Position numbers and translations under genes: made by a program. From Oscillospiraceae bacterium (GTDB lineage: Bacteria; Bacillota; Clostridia; Oscillospirales; Ruminococcaceae), in the NCBI GenBank assembly GCA_900768995.1, contig CAAGEZ010000001.1, positions 1 through 64,000 on the forward strand: a stretch of DNA of 64,000 nt. Reading direction: 5' to 3'. Below the pieces are notes generated by a model, which worked only from the letters and a program-made list of their open reading frames with translations, searched no databases and was not told the origin of the DNA. Positions 33,024 to 41,363 of the stretch are shown here, one piece after another. Positions within the stretch are counted from its first letter, which is position 1, and the number at the start of each line of letters is the position of its first letter.

Positions 33024-34445
33024 TCACTTTTTCTTGATCTTGAATTCAAACTTGTCCTTGGGAATTTCCTTGGGAACTGGTGCGGGATATTCTCCCGTAA
33101 AACAGCCGTCGCAGAAATCACAGGCATCATTGTCCGTAAGACTGTTGACAGCCTCAACGCTCAGATATCCCAGCGTGTCCGCACCGATCTCCCTGCATAT
33201 CTCAGGAATGGACATACGACAGGCGATAAGGTTTTCCTTGCTGTCGATATCTGTTCCGAAGAAACAGGGATTTGTAAAGGGCGGGCAGGAAATTCTCACG
33301 TGTATCTCCTTTGCCCCCGCTTCACGGATAAGATTTACTATTCGTCTTGAGGTAGTGCCTCTTACAATGCTGTCGTCTATAAGTACCACACGCTTGCCCC
33401 TGACAGTCTCTCTCACCACATTCAGCTTTATCTTCACCGAATTGGTGCGCTCTGTCTGATTGGGCTGGATAAATGTTCTTCCCACATAGCGGTTCTTGAT
33501 GAATCCCACGCCGTAGGGAATGCCCGATGCATTTGAAAATCCGAGAGCAGCGTCAAGTCCGCTGTCGGGAACGCCTATGACCACATCAGCGTCAACAGGG
33601 TGCTCCTTCCAGAGATATTCCCCTGCCTTGAGACGTGCCTTGTGAACGCTTGAACCCTCGATAACGGAGTCGGGACGTGCAAAATACACATACTCAAATA
33701 CACAAAGCTTTGGCTTTGGAGTAATGTGAGTCTCAATGGAGCGCAGACCGTTCTCGTCAATAATGACTATCTCGCCAGGGCGGATATCCCTTACAAATTC
33801 CGCACCGATGCTGTCGAATGCACAGGTCTCCGAAGCCACAACATACGCATTCCCCAGCTTTCCGATAGAAAGAGGTCTGAAACCGATAGGGTCTCTTGCG
33901 GCGATAAGCTTCTGAGGGGACATTACCACAAGGGAATATGCGCCCTTTATCTTAGCCATAGCCTTCTCCACTGCCTCTTCGATTGAGGAGCACACAAGGC
34001 GCTGCTCGGTTATGGCGTAGGAGATGACCTCGGTATCATTTGTGCTGTGGAAAATAGCACCCTTAAGCTCATATTCAGTCCTCAGCTCATATGCATTTGT
34101 GAGATTTCCGTTGTGAGCAATAGCCAGAGGACCTTTAACGTGACGCACAACAAGGGGCTGGGCATTTGAACGGTTGCTGTTGCCCGTTGTGGAGTAGCGG
34201 ACGTGTCCAATGGCGATATTACCCTCACCGAGAGCCGTGAGCCTATCCTTGTTAAAGACCTCGTGAACAAGTCCAAGGTCCTTGTGATAGCTGAATACGC
34301 CCGAATCGTTCACAACGATTCCGCAGGATTCCTGACCTCTGTGCTGCAAAGCATAAAGACCCATATAAGTCTGCATAGCCACATTTGTATCATCGGGACT
34401 GTATATGCCGAAAACTCCGCATTCTTCGTGGATACTGTTAAACAA
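33024..34445 (-). CDS. purF: Amidophosphoribosyltransferase (catalytically complete copy)
   Basis: A 473-residue enzyme that starts purine synthesis by making phosphoribosylamine from PRPP and glutamine. The glutaminase nucleophile is Cys9 (after a short propeptide, 'EECGVFGIY'); 'HVRYSTTG' at 81-88 and 'HNGNLTNA' at 111-118 complete the glutamine site. The PRPP motif VVLIDDSIVRGTT is at 353-365. Four cysteines in the positions that bind a [4Fe-4S] cluster in Bacillus PurF are present: Cys248, Cys394, Cys442 and Cys445. The start codon is TTG (34443-34445), nine bases after GAAAGGG, and lies five bases after the stop of the paralogue upstream, so translation is probably coupled. Confidence 0.95.
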   Translation of the reverse strand: MFNSIHEECGVFGIYSPDDTNVAMQTYMGLYALQHRGQESCGIVVNDSGVFSYHKDLGLVHEVFNKDRLTALGEGNIAIGHVRYSTTGNSNRSNAQPLVVRHVKGPLAIAHNGNLTNAYELRTEYELKGAIFHSTNDTEVISYAITEQRLVCSSIEEAVEKAMAKIKGAYSLVVMSPQKLIAARDPIGFRPLSIGKLGNAYVVASETCAFDSIGAEFVRDIRPGEIVIIDENGLRSIETHITPKPKLCVFEYVYFARPDSVIEGSSVHKARLKAGEYLWKEHPVDADVVIGVPDSGLDAALGFSNASGIPYGVGFIKNRYVGRTFIQPNQTERTNSVKIKLNVVRETVRGKRVVLIDDSIVRGTTSRRIVNLIREAGAKEIHVRISCPPFTNPCFFGTDIDSKENLIACRMSIPEICREIGADTLGYLSVEAVNSLTDNDACDFCDGCFTGEYPAPVPKEIPKDKFEFKIKKK

Positions 34446-34450
34446 TCAGA

Positions 34451-35872
34451 TCAACCCTTTCCGTTCCAGCAATAGCTGCACAGCTTCTCCGCAGGCAGAC
34501 CTACTGCACGGACGGTGCCTTCAAGAGACTGGAACTCCAGCGATGTGAGCTTCAGTCTGCGGCAGATCTCGTCTCTGAGCTTTTTGCCCCGCTCTGTTGA
34601 GCTGTTGCTGTACTCCTCGATATATTTGACACCTTCGGTGCCCTCAAGTTCGTCGATAATTTTGCGTGCAATGAGGTCAAGCTCTGATGTGCTTCTCGAG
34701 AAATTCAGATGTTTGCAGCCATACATAATGGGGGGACAGGCAGATCTCATATGTACTTCCTTAGCGCCGTTTGCGTAAAGAAATTCCACCGTCTCTCTCA
34801 TCTGAGTGCCGCGAACAATGCTGTCGTCAACAAAGAGGAGCTTCTTTCCCTCGATAAGTTCGTGAACGGGAATAAGCTTCATTTTTGCCACCTGGTTTCT
34901 GATAGCCTGATTCTGAGGCATAAAGCTTCTGGGCCAGGTGGGGGTGTATTTAATAAAAGGTCTTGCAAAGGGAATGCCGCTTCGGTTGGAATATCCGATA
35001 GCGTGGGGGATTCCCGAATCGGGAACACCGCATACATAGTCAACATCGGGAAGAGCGCCGTTTTTGATATCGGTCTCCGCCATAATTTCGCCGTTGCGTG
35101 TACGCATAGTCTCAACGGTAACGCCCTCGTAGACCGAGTTGGGATAGCCGTAATATGTCCACAGGAATGTGCATATCTGCATATCTGTGTGACCCTCCGC
35201 AAGCACCTCAACTCCGTCGGCGGTTATCTTAACGATCTCGCCTGGGAGCAGCTCACGGTATGTCTCATAGCCCAGCTTCTGGAAAGCAAATGACTCGAAT
35301 GAGCAGCAGTAGCCGTCATCACGTCTGCCTATTATAATGGGAAGTCTGCCCTTTGCATCTCTTGCGGCAATGATGCCGTCCTCGGTCAGGATAAGCAGGG
35401 AAACGGTTCCGTCGATTCGCTCCTGCATATATCTGATACCGTCGGCAAAATTGTCCTTCTGAGCAATAAGTGAGCCGATAATTGAGCTGGAATTTACTTT
35501 TCCGCTGCTCATGGCTTCAAGGCTTGCGGAGCAGTCTCTGAGTATCTCAGACCTAAGCTCCTCCGCATTATTTATGATACCGATATTGCACACTGCGTAA
35601 AAACCAAGCTTCGAGCGCAGAAGAATGGGCTGGGGGTCTGTATCGCTTATGCAGCCGATACAGAGCTTGCCCTCCATAGTAGCAATATCATTTTCAAATT
35701 TTGTTCTGAAAGGAGAGTTTTCAATACTGTGGATACTGCGCTGAAAGCCTCTCTCGGGGGAGTAGGCAGTCATACCGCCACGGCGTGTGCCAAGGTGGGA
35801 ATGATAGTCAACTCCGAAGAATACGTCGCTTATGCAGTCATTTCTTGATGCTGCTCCGAAAAAGCCGCCCAT
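34451..35872 (-). CDS. PurF paralogue lacking the glutaminase catalytic cysteine
   Basis: A 473-residue protein homologous to PurF along its whole length and encoded just upstream of the complete copy. It begins 'MGGFFGAAS': the N-terminal Cys of PurF is replaced by Gly, the Arg-Tyr-Ser-Thr of the glutamine pocket by 'CISDTD' (residues 74-79) and the Asn-Gly-Asn loop by 'NIGIINNA'. The phosphoribosyl side is kept: PRPP motif LLFVDDSIVRGT at 345-356, and cluster cysteines Cys234, Cys386, Cys465 and Cys468. An ATG start with GGGAG eight bases upstream, four bases after the purC stop, rules out a lost upstream Cys. An ammonia-using enzyme or a regulatory partner for PurF is inferred. Confidence 0.85.
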   Translation of the reverse strand: MGGFFGAASRNDCISDVFFGVDYHSHLGTRRGGMTAYSPERGFQRSIHSIENSPFRTKFENDIATMEGKLCIGCISDTDPQPILLRSKLGFYAVCNIGIINNAEELRSEILRDCSASLEAMSSGKVNSSSIIGSLIAQKDNFADGIRYMQERIDGTVSLLILTEDGIIAARDAKGRLPIIIGRRDDGYCCSFESFAFQKLGYETYRELLPGEIVKITADGVEVLAEGHTDMQICTFLWTYYGYPNSVYEGVTVETMRTRNGEIMAETDIKNGALPDVDYVCGVPDSGIPHAIGYSNRSGIPFARPFIKYTPTWPRSFMPQNQAIRNQVAKMKLIPVHELIEGKKLLFVDDSIVRGTQMRETVEFLYANGAKEVHMRSACPPIMYGCKHLNFSRSTSELDLIARKIIDELEGTEGVKYIEEYSNSSTERGKKLRDEICRRLKLTSLEFQSLEGTVRAVGLPAEKLCSYCWNGKG

Positions 35873-35876
35873 TCGC

Positions 35877-36593
35877 TTATTCTCCCAGAATACGCTTCAT
35901 CATTTCCTGATAAGCTTCCTCTACGCCGCCCATATCTCTGCGGAAACGGTCCTTGTCAAGCTTCTCGTGGGTTGTGCTGTCCCAGAAACGGCAGGTGTCG
36001 GGAGAAATTTCGTCAGCAAGGAGGATCTGACCGTGGAATCTACCGAACTCGATCTTGAAGTCGATAAGGTCAATGTTGTGCTCCTTGAAGAACTTAAGCA
36101 TAAATGTGTTAACAGCAAAAGCATACTTGGAGATAGTGTCAATCTCCTCCTGAGTAGCGAGACCGAGACCGAGAGCATAGTAGCTGTTGATAAAGGGGTC
36201 GCCGAGGTCATCGTTCTTGTAGGAAAATTCGAGTGTAGGCTGCTTGAGAGGAGTACCCTCAGCGATGCCGAGCTTCTTGGAGAAGCTGCCTGCTGCAACG
36301 TTTCTAACGATAACTTCGAGGGGAACGATCTCGACTTTCTTAACGATGGTCTCTCTGTCGCTGATCTCCTCAACAAGGTGAGTAGGAATGCCTTCCTTTT
36401 CAAGAAGCTTGAACATAAAGTTGGTCATCTTGTTGTTGATAACGCCCTTGCCTCTGATAGTGCCTTTCTTTTCGCCGTTGAAAGCGGTAGCATCGTCCTT
36501 GTAGTCAACAATAACATAATCGGGGTTGTTTGTAGCAAAAACCTTCTTAGCCTTGCCCTCGTAAAGCTGCTCGCCCTTGATAATGTTTTCCAT
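35877..36593 (-). CDS. purC: SAICAR synthetase
   Basis: A 238-residue ATP-dependent ligase that joins aspartate to CAIR, step 8 of purine synthesis. It starts 'MENIIKGEQLYEGKAKKVF', with 'DYKDDATAFNGEKKG', 'GINNKMTNFMFKLLEKEGI'-like ATP region, 'VEIVPLEVIVRNVAAGSFSKKLG' (signature), 'LIDFKIEFGRFHG' and 'DEISPDTCRFWD', typical of short bacterial PurC. The start at 36593 follows a strong AGGAGGA site; an upstream in-frame ATG is not supported. It lies four bases before the PurF paralogue and about 50 bases after purE. Confidence 0.96.
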   Translation of the reverse strand: MENIIKGEQLYEGKAKKVFATNNPDYVIVDYKDDATAFNGEKKGTIRGKGVINNKMTNFMFKLLEKEGIPTHLVEEISDRETIVKKVEIVPLEVIVRNVAAGSFSKKLGIAEGTPLKQPTLEFSYKNDDLGDPFINSYYALGLGLATQEEIDTISKYAFAVNTFMLKFFKEHNIDLIDFKIEFGRFHGQILLADEISPDTCRFWDSTTHEKLDKDRFRRDMGGVEEAYQEMMKRILGE

Positions 36594-36646
36594 AGTAATA
36601 TCCTCCTGTTTTATATACAAATATATTTATATGAATTTGTCAGAAC

Positions 36647-37141
36647 TTACAGCTCGTCAACCATTTTCTGGAGCTTTTCATTCTTGGCAATAACGCCGTT
36701 TATCATATCCTGCTTTGCATTTTCGAGCTTTTCAGCAAGCGCATCATCGGAAAGTGCGAGCATCTGAATTGCAAGAACAGCCGCATTTTTCGCACCGTTT
36801 ACCGCAACAGTTGCAACGGGAATGCCCGAGGGCATCTGAACGGTGGCAAGGAGAGCGTCAAGTCCCTCAAAAGATGACTTTATGGGGATACCGATAACGG
36901 GCAGGGTGGTGTGACCTGCGATAACACCTGCAAGATGAGCCGCCATTCCCGCAGCGCAGATAATAACGCCGAAGCCCTGAGCCTTTGCCTGGGAAGCAAA
37001 GATAGAAGCAAGCTCAGGTGTGCGGTGAGCGGACATAACCTTAGCCTCAACGGGCACGCCATACTTTTTAAGCTCTGCGATACAGTCCTTAACAATAGGG
37101 AAATCGCTGTCAGAACCCATTATTACAGCAACTTTTTTCAA
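36647..37141 (-). CDS. purE: N5-carboxyaminoimidazole ribonucleotide mutase
   Basis: A 164-residue class I PurE that moves the carboxyl group of N5-CAIR to make CAIR. 'VIMGSDSDFPIVKD' at the N-terminus binds the phosphate, 'MSAHRTPELASIF' carries the catalytic His, and 'AAGMAAHLAGVIAGHTTLPVIGIP' and 'LDALLATVQMPSGIPVATVAVNGAKNAA' are characteristic. It is the first gene of the purine operon. The start codon is TTG, nine bases after GAAAGGA. No purK was found in the window. Confidence 0.95.
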   Translation of the reverse strand: MKKVAVIMGSDSDFPIVKDCIAELKKYGVPVEAKVMSAHRTPELASIFASQAKAQGFGVIICAAGMAAHLAGVIAGHTTLPVIGIPIKSSFEGLDALLATVQMPSGIPVATVAVNGAKNAAVLAIQMLALSDDALAEKLENAKQDMINGVIAKNEKLQKMVDEL

Positions 37142-37364
37142 CTACATCAATCCTTTCGACCTAAAACAAATAAAACTGCGGCAGACCGACCACAGTTACT
37201 TTTGTTTACAGCTATACAGTTAAAAAAGAGTGCAGAACTCCCATAGCCCTCAGAAATGATGACTGAGAACCGCCGCCCATATATCCTGAGATTTTAAGAT
37301 ATACCAAGCTAAACATAACGGAAATTCCTCCACAAGTTTCCTGTGCCAAAGCACACTGATACAT
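37142..37364 (-). promoter_or_regulatory. Structured leader of the purine operon
   Basis: About 220 bases separate the promoter from purE. On the minus strand the leader begins with an ATGTATCA segment that can pair with TTGGTATAT, enclosing two hairpins (GTGC/GCAC and GGAAA/TTTCC). Downstream are CTCAG/CTGAG and a GGGAGT/ACTCTT stem followed by six Ts, a possible attenuator. It does not match the purine, PRPP, ZTP or T-box consensus. A candidate leader peptide overlaps it. Confidence 0.5.
37212..37316 (-). CDS. Candidate 34-residue leader peptide of the purine operon
   Basis: On the minus strand GGAGGAAT lies ten bases before an ATG at 37316 that opens a 34-codon frame ending in TAG at 37212. 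The peptide begins MFSLVYLKISGYMGGGSQSS and contains Phe, Leu and Ser but no run of one regulatory residue. The frame runs straight through the CTCAG/CTGAG stem and the T-rich stem, so ribosome movement would affect their folding. It may be a real leader peptide controlling attenuation, or a chance frame after a purine-rich sequence. It is not a shadow of another coding gene. Confidence 0.45.
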   Translation of the reverse strand: MFSLVYLKISGYMGGGSQSSFLRAMGVLHSFLTV

Positions 37365-37368
37365 TTAT

Positions 37369-37397
37369 ATTGTAACTTATTTAAAGGCAAATTGCAA
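37369..37397 (-). promoter_or_regulatory. Promoter of the purine operon
   Basis: On the minus strand TTGCAA (37392-37397) and TACAAT (37369-37374) are 17 bases apart, upstream of the long leader. Confidence 0.75.
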
Positions 37398-37521
37398 GCC
37401 TTTATGACAAAATAATCAGAGATTTTAAAAATTTTACAAAATCCCTGTAATATAAATGTTTGGCAATGTGTAAAGCGCAGATTTGTTAATAACTGCAAAA
37501 CAAAAAAATATAAATTTCCTC

Positions 37522-37549
37522 TTGCATTTTTCTGATTTTATGTTAAAAT
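37522..37549 (+). promoter_or_regulatory. Promoter of the ferredoxin gene
   Basis: TTGCAT (37522-37527) and TAAAAT (37544-37549), spacer 16, with TGT before the -10. Confidence 0.7.
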
Positions 37550-37605
37550 AGTAGTATGAAGCTGCGGCAAAAATCCGCCGCACAATTTTTAAGGAGGTAC
37601 ATACA

Positions 37606-37776
37606 ATGGCTTACAAAATTTCCGACGATTGCATCAGCTGCGGTGCTTGTGCAGGCGAATGTCCTGTCAGCGCAATTTCCGAGGGTGACGGCAAGTACGT
37701 TATCGACGCTGATACCTGTGTTGACTGCGGTTCCTGCGCAGATGTCTGTCCTGTTGGAGCACCCCAGGGCGAATAA
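37606..37776 (+). CDS. 2[4Fe-4S] ferredoxin
   Basis: A 56-residue clostridial-type ferredoxin, a soluble low-potential electron carrier. Two cluster motifs are complete: CISCGACAGECP (Cys9, Cys12, Cys15, Cys19) and CVDCGSCADVCP (Cys38, Cys41, Cys44, Cys48). The order of Cys and the acidic composition match the 55-56 residue ferredoxins of Clostridium. It has AAGGAGG eight bases before the ATG, its own promoter and a strong terminator, so it is a single-gene unit. It is divergent from the purine operon. Such ferredoxins serve pyruvate:ferredoxin oxidoreductase and hydrogenase in fermentation. Confidence 0.95.
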   Translation: MAYKISDDCISCGACAGECPVSAISEGDGKYVIDADTCVDCGSCADVCPVGAPQGE

Positions 37777-37799
37777 TCAGAATATTATCTGAACATTAT

Positions 37800-37835
37800 C
37801 AGAGCCTTGTGATCATCACAAGGCTCTGTTTTTTA
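37800..37835 (+). terminator. Terminator of the ferredoxin gene
   Basis: A 13-bp perfect stem CAGAGCCTTGTGA/TCACAAGGCTCTG with a 3-base loop and a T6 run. Confidence 0.93.
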
Positions 37836-37852
37836 TATTCACTTATAAATAC

Positions 37853-37884
37853 AAAAAAGCCTCTCCCCGAAAGGAAAGGCTTTG
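37853..37884 (-). terminator. Terminator of tuf
   Basis: On the minus strand AAAGCCTTTCC and GGGGAGAGGCTT pair across a small loop and are followed by TTTTTTG. Confidence 0.85.
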
Positions 37885-37903
37885 ATTTGTTTAAGGGATA
37901 AGA

Positions 37904-39103
37904 TTATTCGTTGATCTTAGTAACAACGCCAGATCCTACTGTACGGCCGCCCTCACGGATAGCGAAACGGAGACCTTCCTCAATAGCGATAGGAGTGATA
38001 AGCTCAACCTTGATCTCAACGTTATCACCGGGCATGCACATTTCCTTATCAGCAGGAAGCTCGATAACGCCGGTAACGTCAGTTGTTCTGAAATAGAACT
38101 GAGGTCTGTAGTTGTTGAAGAAAGGAGTATGACGTCCGCCCTCTTCCTTCTTCAGAACGTAAACCTGACCGCTGAACTTGGTGTGGGGGTGAATGGAACC
38201 GGGCTTACAAAGAACCTGGCCTCTTTCGATTTCAGTTCTCTGGATACCACGGAGAAGAGCACCGATGTTGTCGCCTGCCTCAGCATAGTCGAGGATCTTT
38301 CTGAACATCTCGATACCTGTAACAACAGTAGACTTAGTGTCCTTGATACCAACGATCTCAACAGTATCGTTAGTCTTGAGCTGACCTCTTTCAACTCTAC
38401 CTGTAGCAACAGTACCACGACCAGTGATGGTGAATACGTCCTCAACAGGCATAAGGAAGGGCTGATCAGCCTTTCTGTCGGGAGTAGGAATATAAGTGTC
38501 AACAGCGTCCATGAGCTTCTTGATGCACTCATACTCAGGAGCGTTAGGATCCTTGGACTCGGACATAAGAGCCTGGTAAGCAGAACCGATGATGATAGGA
38601 GTATCATCGCCGGGGAACTCGTACTTATCAAGAGTCTCACGGATATCCATCTCAACGAGCTCGAGGAGCTCAGGATCGTCAACCTGGTCAGCCTTGTTCA
38701 TGAATACAACGATGTAAGGAACGCCAACCTGACGAGCGAGAAGAAGGTGCTCCTTGGTCTGAGCCATAGGTCCATCAGTAGCAGCAACTACGAGGATAGC
38801 ACCGTCCATCTGAGCAGCACCGGTGATCATGTTCTTAACATAGTCAGCGTGGCCCGGGCAGTCAACGTGAGCGTAGTGACGAGTATCAGTCTCGTACTCA
38901 ACGTGAGCAGTGTTGATTGTGATACCTCTTTCTCTCTCCTCGGGAGCCTTATCGATATCAGCATAGCCTTCGAACTGAGCCTGACCCTTAAGGGAAAGAT
39001 ACTTTGTAATAGCAGCGGTAAGAGTAGTCTTGCCGTGGTCAACGTGACCGATGGTACCAATGTTTACGTGGGGCTTGGTTCTTTCAAAATGTGCCTTTGC
39101 CAT
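37904..39103 (-). CDS. tuf: Elongation factor Tu
   Basis: A 399-residue translation factor that brings aminoacyl-tRNA to the ribosome. The GTPase motifs are intact: GHVDHGKTT at about 18-26, 'RERGITI' in switch I, 'DCPGHADY' in switch II, 'NKAD' and 'GSA'. The later domains contain 'VFTITGRGTVATGRVERG' and 'HTPFFNNYRPQFYFRTTDVTG', as in all bacterial EF-Tu. Strong codon bias is visible. AGGAGGA precedes the ATG. It has its own promoter in addition to read-through from the str operon upstream (rpsL, rpsG, fusA). Confidence 0.98.
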   Translation of the reverse strand: MAKAHFERTKPHVNIGTIGHVDHGKTTLTAAITKYLSLKGQAQFEGYADIDKAPEERERGITINTAHVEYETDTRHYAHVDCPGHADYVKNMITGAAQMDGAILVVAATDGPMAQTKEHLLLARQVGVPYIVVFMNKADQVDDPELLELVEMDIRETLDKYEFPGDDTPIIIGSAYQALMSESKDPNAPEYECIKKLMDAVDTYIPTPDRKADQPFLMPVEDVFTITGRGTVATGRVERGQLKTNDTVEIVGIKDTKSTVVTGIEMFRKILDYAEAGDNIGALLRGIQRTEIERGQVLCKPGSIHPHTKFSGQVYVLKKEEGGRHTPFFNNYRPQFYFRTTDVTGVIELPADKEMCMPGDNVEIKVELITPIAIEEGLRFAIREGGRTVGSGVVTKINE

Positions 39104-39149
39104 TGGAAAATTCCTCCTTTAAATTTAGGTTTAAATAGCTTATGCTATC

Positions 39150-39178
39150 ATTTTAACAGATTTGCATTTAAAATGCAA
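39150..39178 (-). promoter_or_regulatory. Promoter of tuf
   Basis: On the minus strand TTGCAT (39173-39178) and TAAAAT (39150-39155), spacer 17. Confidence 0.75.
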
Positions 39179-39222
39179 GCCTATTTTGTAAATTTTCGTA
39201 AAAAATTACAAATATTCTAAAA

Positions 39223-41304
39223 TCAGTTTGCCTTGTTTCTTGCAGACATGATCTTTTCAGCAACAGATCTGGGCACCTCTGTGTAGCTGTCAGGCTCCAT
39301 AGAATACTGACCACGACCCTGTGTCTTGGAACGGAGGTCATTGGAGTAACCGAACATCTCAGAAAGAGGAACGAGAGCGTCAACCTGAGCTGTGCCGTTG
39401 TTTGTCTCCTGACCGAGGATCTGACCACGGCGGGAGTTAAGGTCACCGATTACAGTTCCCATAAAGTCATCGGGAACGATAGCGGATACCTTCATGATAG
39501 GCTCAAGAATGCAGGGATCAGCCTTCTTCATAGCTTCCTTGAACGCCATAGAACCGGCAATGGAGAATGCCATTTCGGAAGAGTCGACTTCGTGGTAAGA
39601 ACCATCGTAAAGAGTAACCTTTACGTCAACAACCTGATAGCCTGCGAGAACGCCTGCCTTCATAGCGCCCTGAATACCCTTGTCAACAGCGGGAATGTAC
39701 TCCTTAGGAATAGCACCGCCGACAACAGCATTGATAAACTCGTAACCCTTACCGGATTCGTTAGGCTCAACCTTGATCTTAACGTGACCGTACTGACCCT
39801 TACCACCGGACTGACGAGCGTACTTGTGATCAACATCAGCAAGCTTCTTGATAGTTTCCTTGTAAGCAACCTGAGGCGCACCAACGTTTGCCTCTACCTT
39901 AAACTCTCTGAGGAGACGGTCAACGATGATATCGAGGTGAAGCTCACCCATACCGGCGATGATAGTCTGTCCTGTTTCCTCATCTGTCCAGGTTCTGAAG
40001 GTGGGGTCTTCTTCTGCAAGCTTCGCAAGACCGATGCCCATCTTCTCCTGACCTGCCTTAGTCTTAGGCTCGATAGCGAGCTGGATAACAGGCTCAGGGA
40101 ATTCCATAGACTCGAGAATAATGGGGTGCTTGGGATCACAGAGAGTATCACCTGTAGTAGTATTCTTAAGACCTACACAAGCTGCGATATCGCCTGAGTA
40201 AACAGTTTCGATATCCTTTCTGTGGTTGGAGTGCATCTGAAGGATACGTCCCATTCTTTCGGAACCGTCCTTAGTTGCATTAAGAACAGTAGCACCTGCG
40301 TCAACAGTACCGGAGTAAACTCTGAAGTAGCAGAGCTTTCCAACGAAGGGGTCTGTTGCGATCTTGAATGCGAGAGCTGCGAAAGGCTCGTCATCAGATG
40401 CAGGTCTGTCCTCTTCCTCACCTGTCTCGGGGTTAACGCCCTTGATAGGAGGAATATCGAGAGGAGAAGGCATATAGTCAACAATTGCATCAAGGAGCTT
40501 CTGAACGCCCTTGTTTCTGTAAGAAGTACCGCAGGTAACGGGAACCATCTTGTTCTCGATACAGCCCTTACGAATGCACTTCTTAACTTCCTCAATTGTG
40601 AGCTCTTCGCCCTCAAGGTATTTTTCCATGATCTCGTCGTCCATCTCAGCAGCTGCTTCGATGAGCTCATCGTGATACTTCTGAGCAAGCTCCATCATAT
40701 CCTCAGGGATAGGCTCGTCTCTCATATCCTTACCGAGGTCATCATAATAAACCTCAGCCTTCATCTCAACGAGGTCGATAAGTCCCTTAAAGTCTTCCTC
40801 GGAACCGATAGGAAGCTGAATGGGCACTGCGTTACACTTAAGACGTTCGTGCATCATTTCTACAACACGGTAGAAGTTAGCACCCATAATGTCCATCTTG
40901 TTAACGTAAGCCATTCTGGGAACCTGATATTTATCAGCCTGACGCCAAACGGTCTCAGACTGGGGCTCAACGCCGCCCTTTGCACAGAAAACTGTTACAG
41001 AACCGTCAAGAACTCGAAGCGAACGCTCAACCTCAACTGTAAAGTCAACGTGGCCCGGGGTGTCGATGATATTGATTCTATGGTCTCCCCAGTGCGCTGT
41101 AGTAGCAGCGGAAGTAATGGTGATACCTCTTTCCTTCTCCTGCTCCATCCAGTCCATCGTGGACGCACCCTCGTGGGTTTCACCAATCTTGTAGTTAACA
41201 CCCGTGTAGAAAAGGATACGCTCGGTGGTGGTGGTTTTACCAGCGTCGATGTGAGCCATGATACCAATGTTTCTTGTTTTTTCAAGTGAACAATCTCTTG
41301 GCAT
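39223..41304 (-). CDS. fusA: Elongation factor G
   Basis: A 693-residue GTPase that drives translocation on the ribosome. 'AHIDAGKTTTTERILFYTG' (P-loop, about 17-35), 'KERGITITSAATT', 'DTPGHVDF' and 'NKMD' form the G domain, and domain IV has 'VAYKETI' and 'YARQSGGKGQYGHV'. C-terminal 'RRGQILGQE' and 'MFGYSNDLRSKTQGRGQYSMEPDSYTEVP' are canonical. Third gene of the rpsL-rpsG-fusA-tuf block. The Tet-like fusion at 3610-6180 is a distant relative of this factor. Confidence 0.98.
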   Translation of the reverse strand: MPRDCSLEKTRNIGIMAHIDAGKTTTTERILFYTGVNYKIGETHEGASTMDWMEQEKERGITITSAATTAHWGDHRINIIDTPGHVDFTVEVERSLRVLDGSVTVFCAKGGVEPQSETVWRQADKYQVPRMAYVNKMDIMGANFYRVVEMMHERLKCNAVPIQLPIGSEEDFKGLIDLVEMKAEVYYDDLGKDMRDEPIPEDMMELAQKYHDELIEAAAEMDDEIMEKYLEGEELTIEEVKKCIRKGCIENKMVPVTCGTSYRNKGVQKLLDAIVDYMPSPLDIPPIKGVNPETGEEEDRPASDDEPFAALAFKIATDPFVGKLCYFRVYSGTVDAGATVLNATKDGSERMGRILQMHSNHRKDIETVYSGDIAACVGLKNTTTGDTLCDPKHPIILESMEFPEPVIQLAIEPKTKAGQEKMGIGLAKLAEEDPTFRTWTDEETGQTIIAGMGELHLDIIVDRLLREFKVEANVGAPQVAYKETIKKLADVDHKYARQSGGKGQYGHVKIKVEPNESGKGYEFINAVVGGAIPKEYIPAVDKGIQGAMKAGVLAGYQVVDVKVTLYDGSYHEVDSSEMAFSIAGSMAFKEAMKKADPCILEPIMKVSAIVPDDFMGTVIGDLNSRRGQILGQETNNGTAQVDALVPLSEMFGYSNDLRSKTQGRGQYSMEPDSYTEVPRSVAEKIMSARNKAN

Positions 41305-41363
41305 AGCTTTTCCTCCAAAATATAGCTGCGTTTATAACGTACTGCTTCGGCTTTAAGGCTCTG

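Noticed and set aside
37142..37400. Purine, PRPP (ykkC), ZTP or T-box riboswitch before purE
   Set aside because: The core conserved stretches of these classes were looked for on the minus strand and not found; the leader is therefore listed only as unassigned.
37250..37498. An 82-codon minus-strand frame across the purine operon promoter
   Set aside because: It runs through the promoter and leader, lacks a ribosome site and has no protein-like composition.
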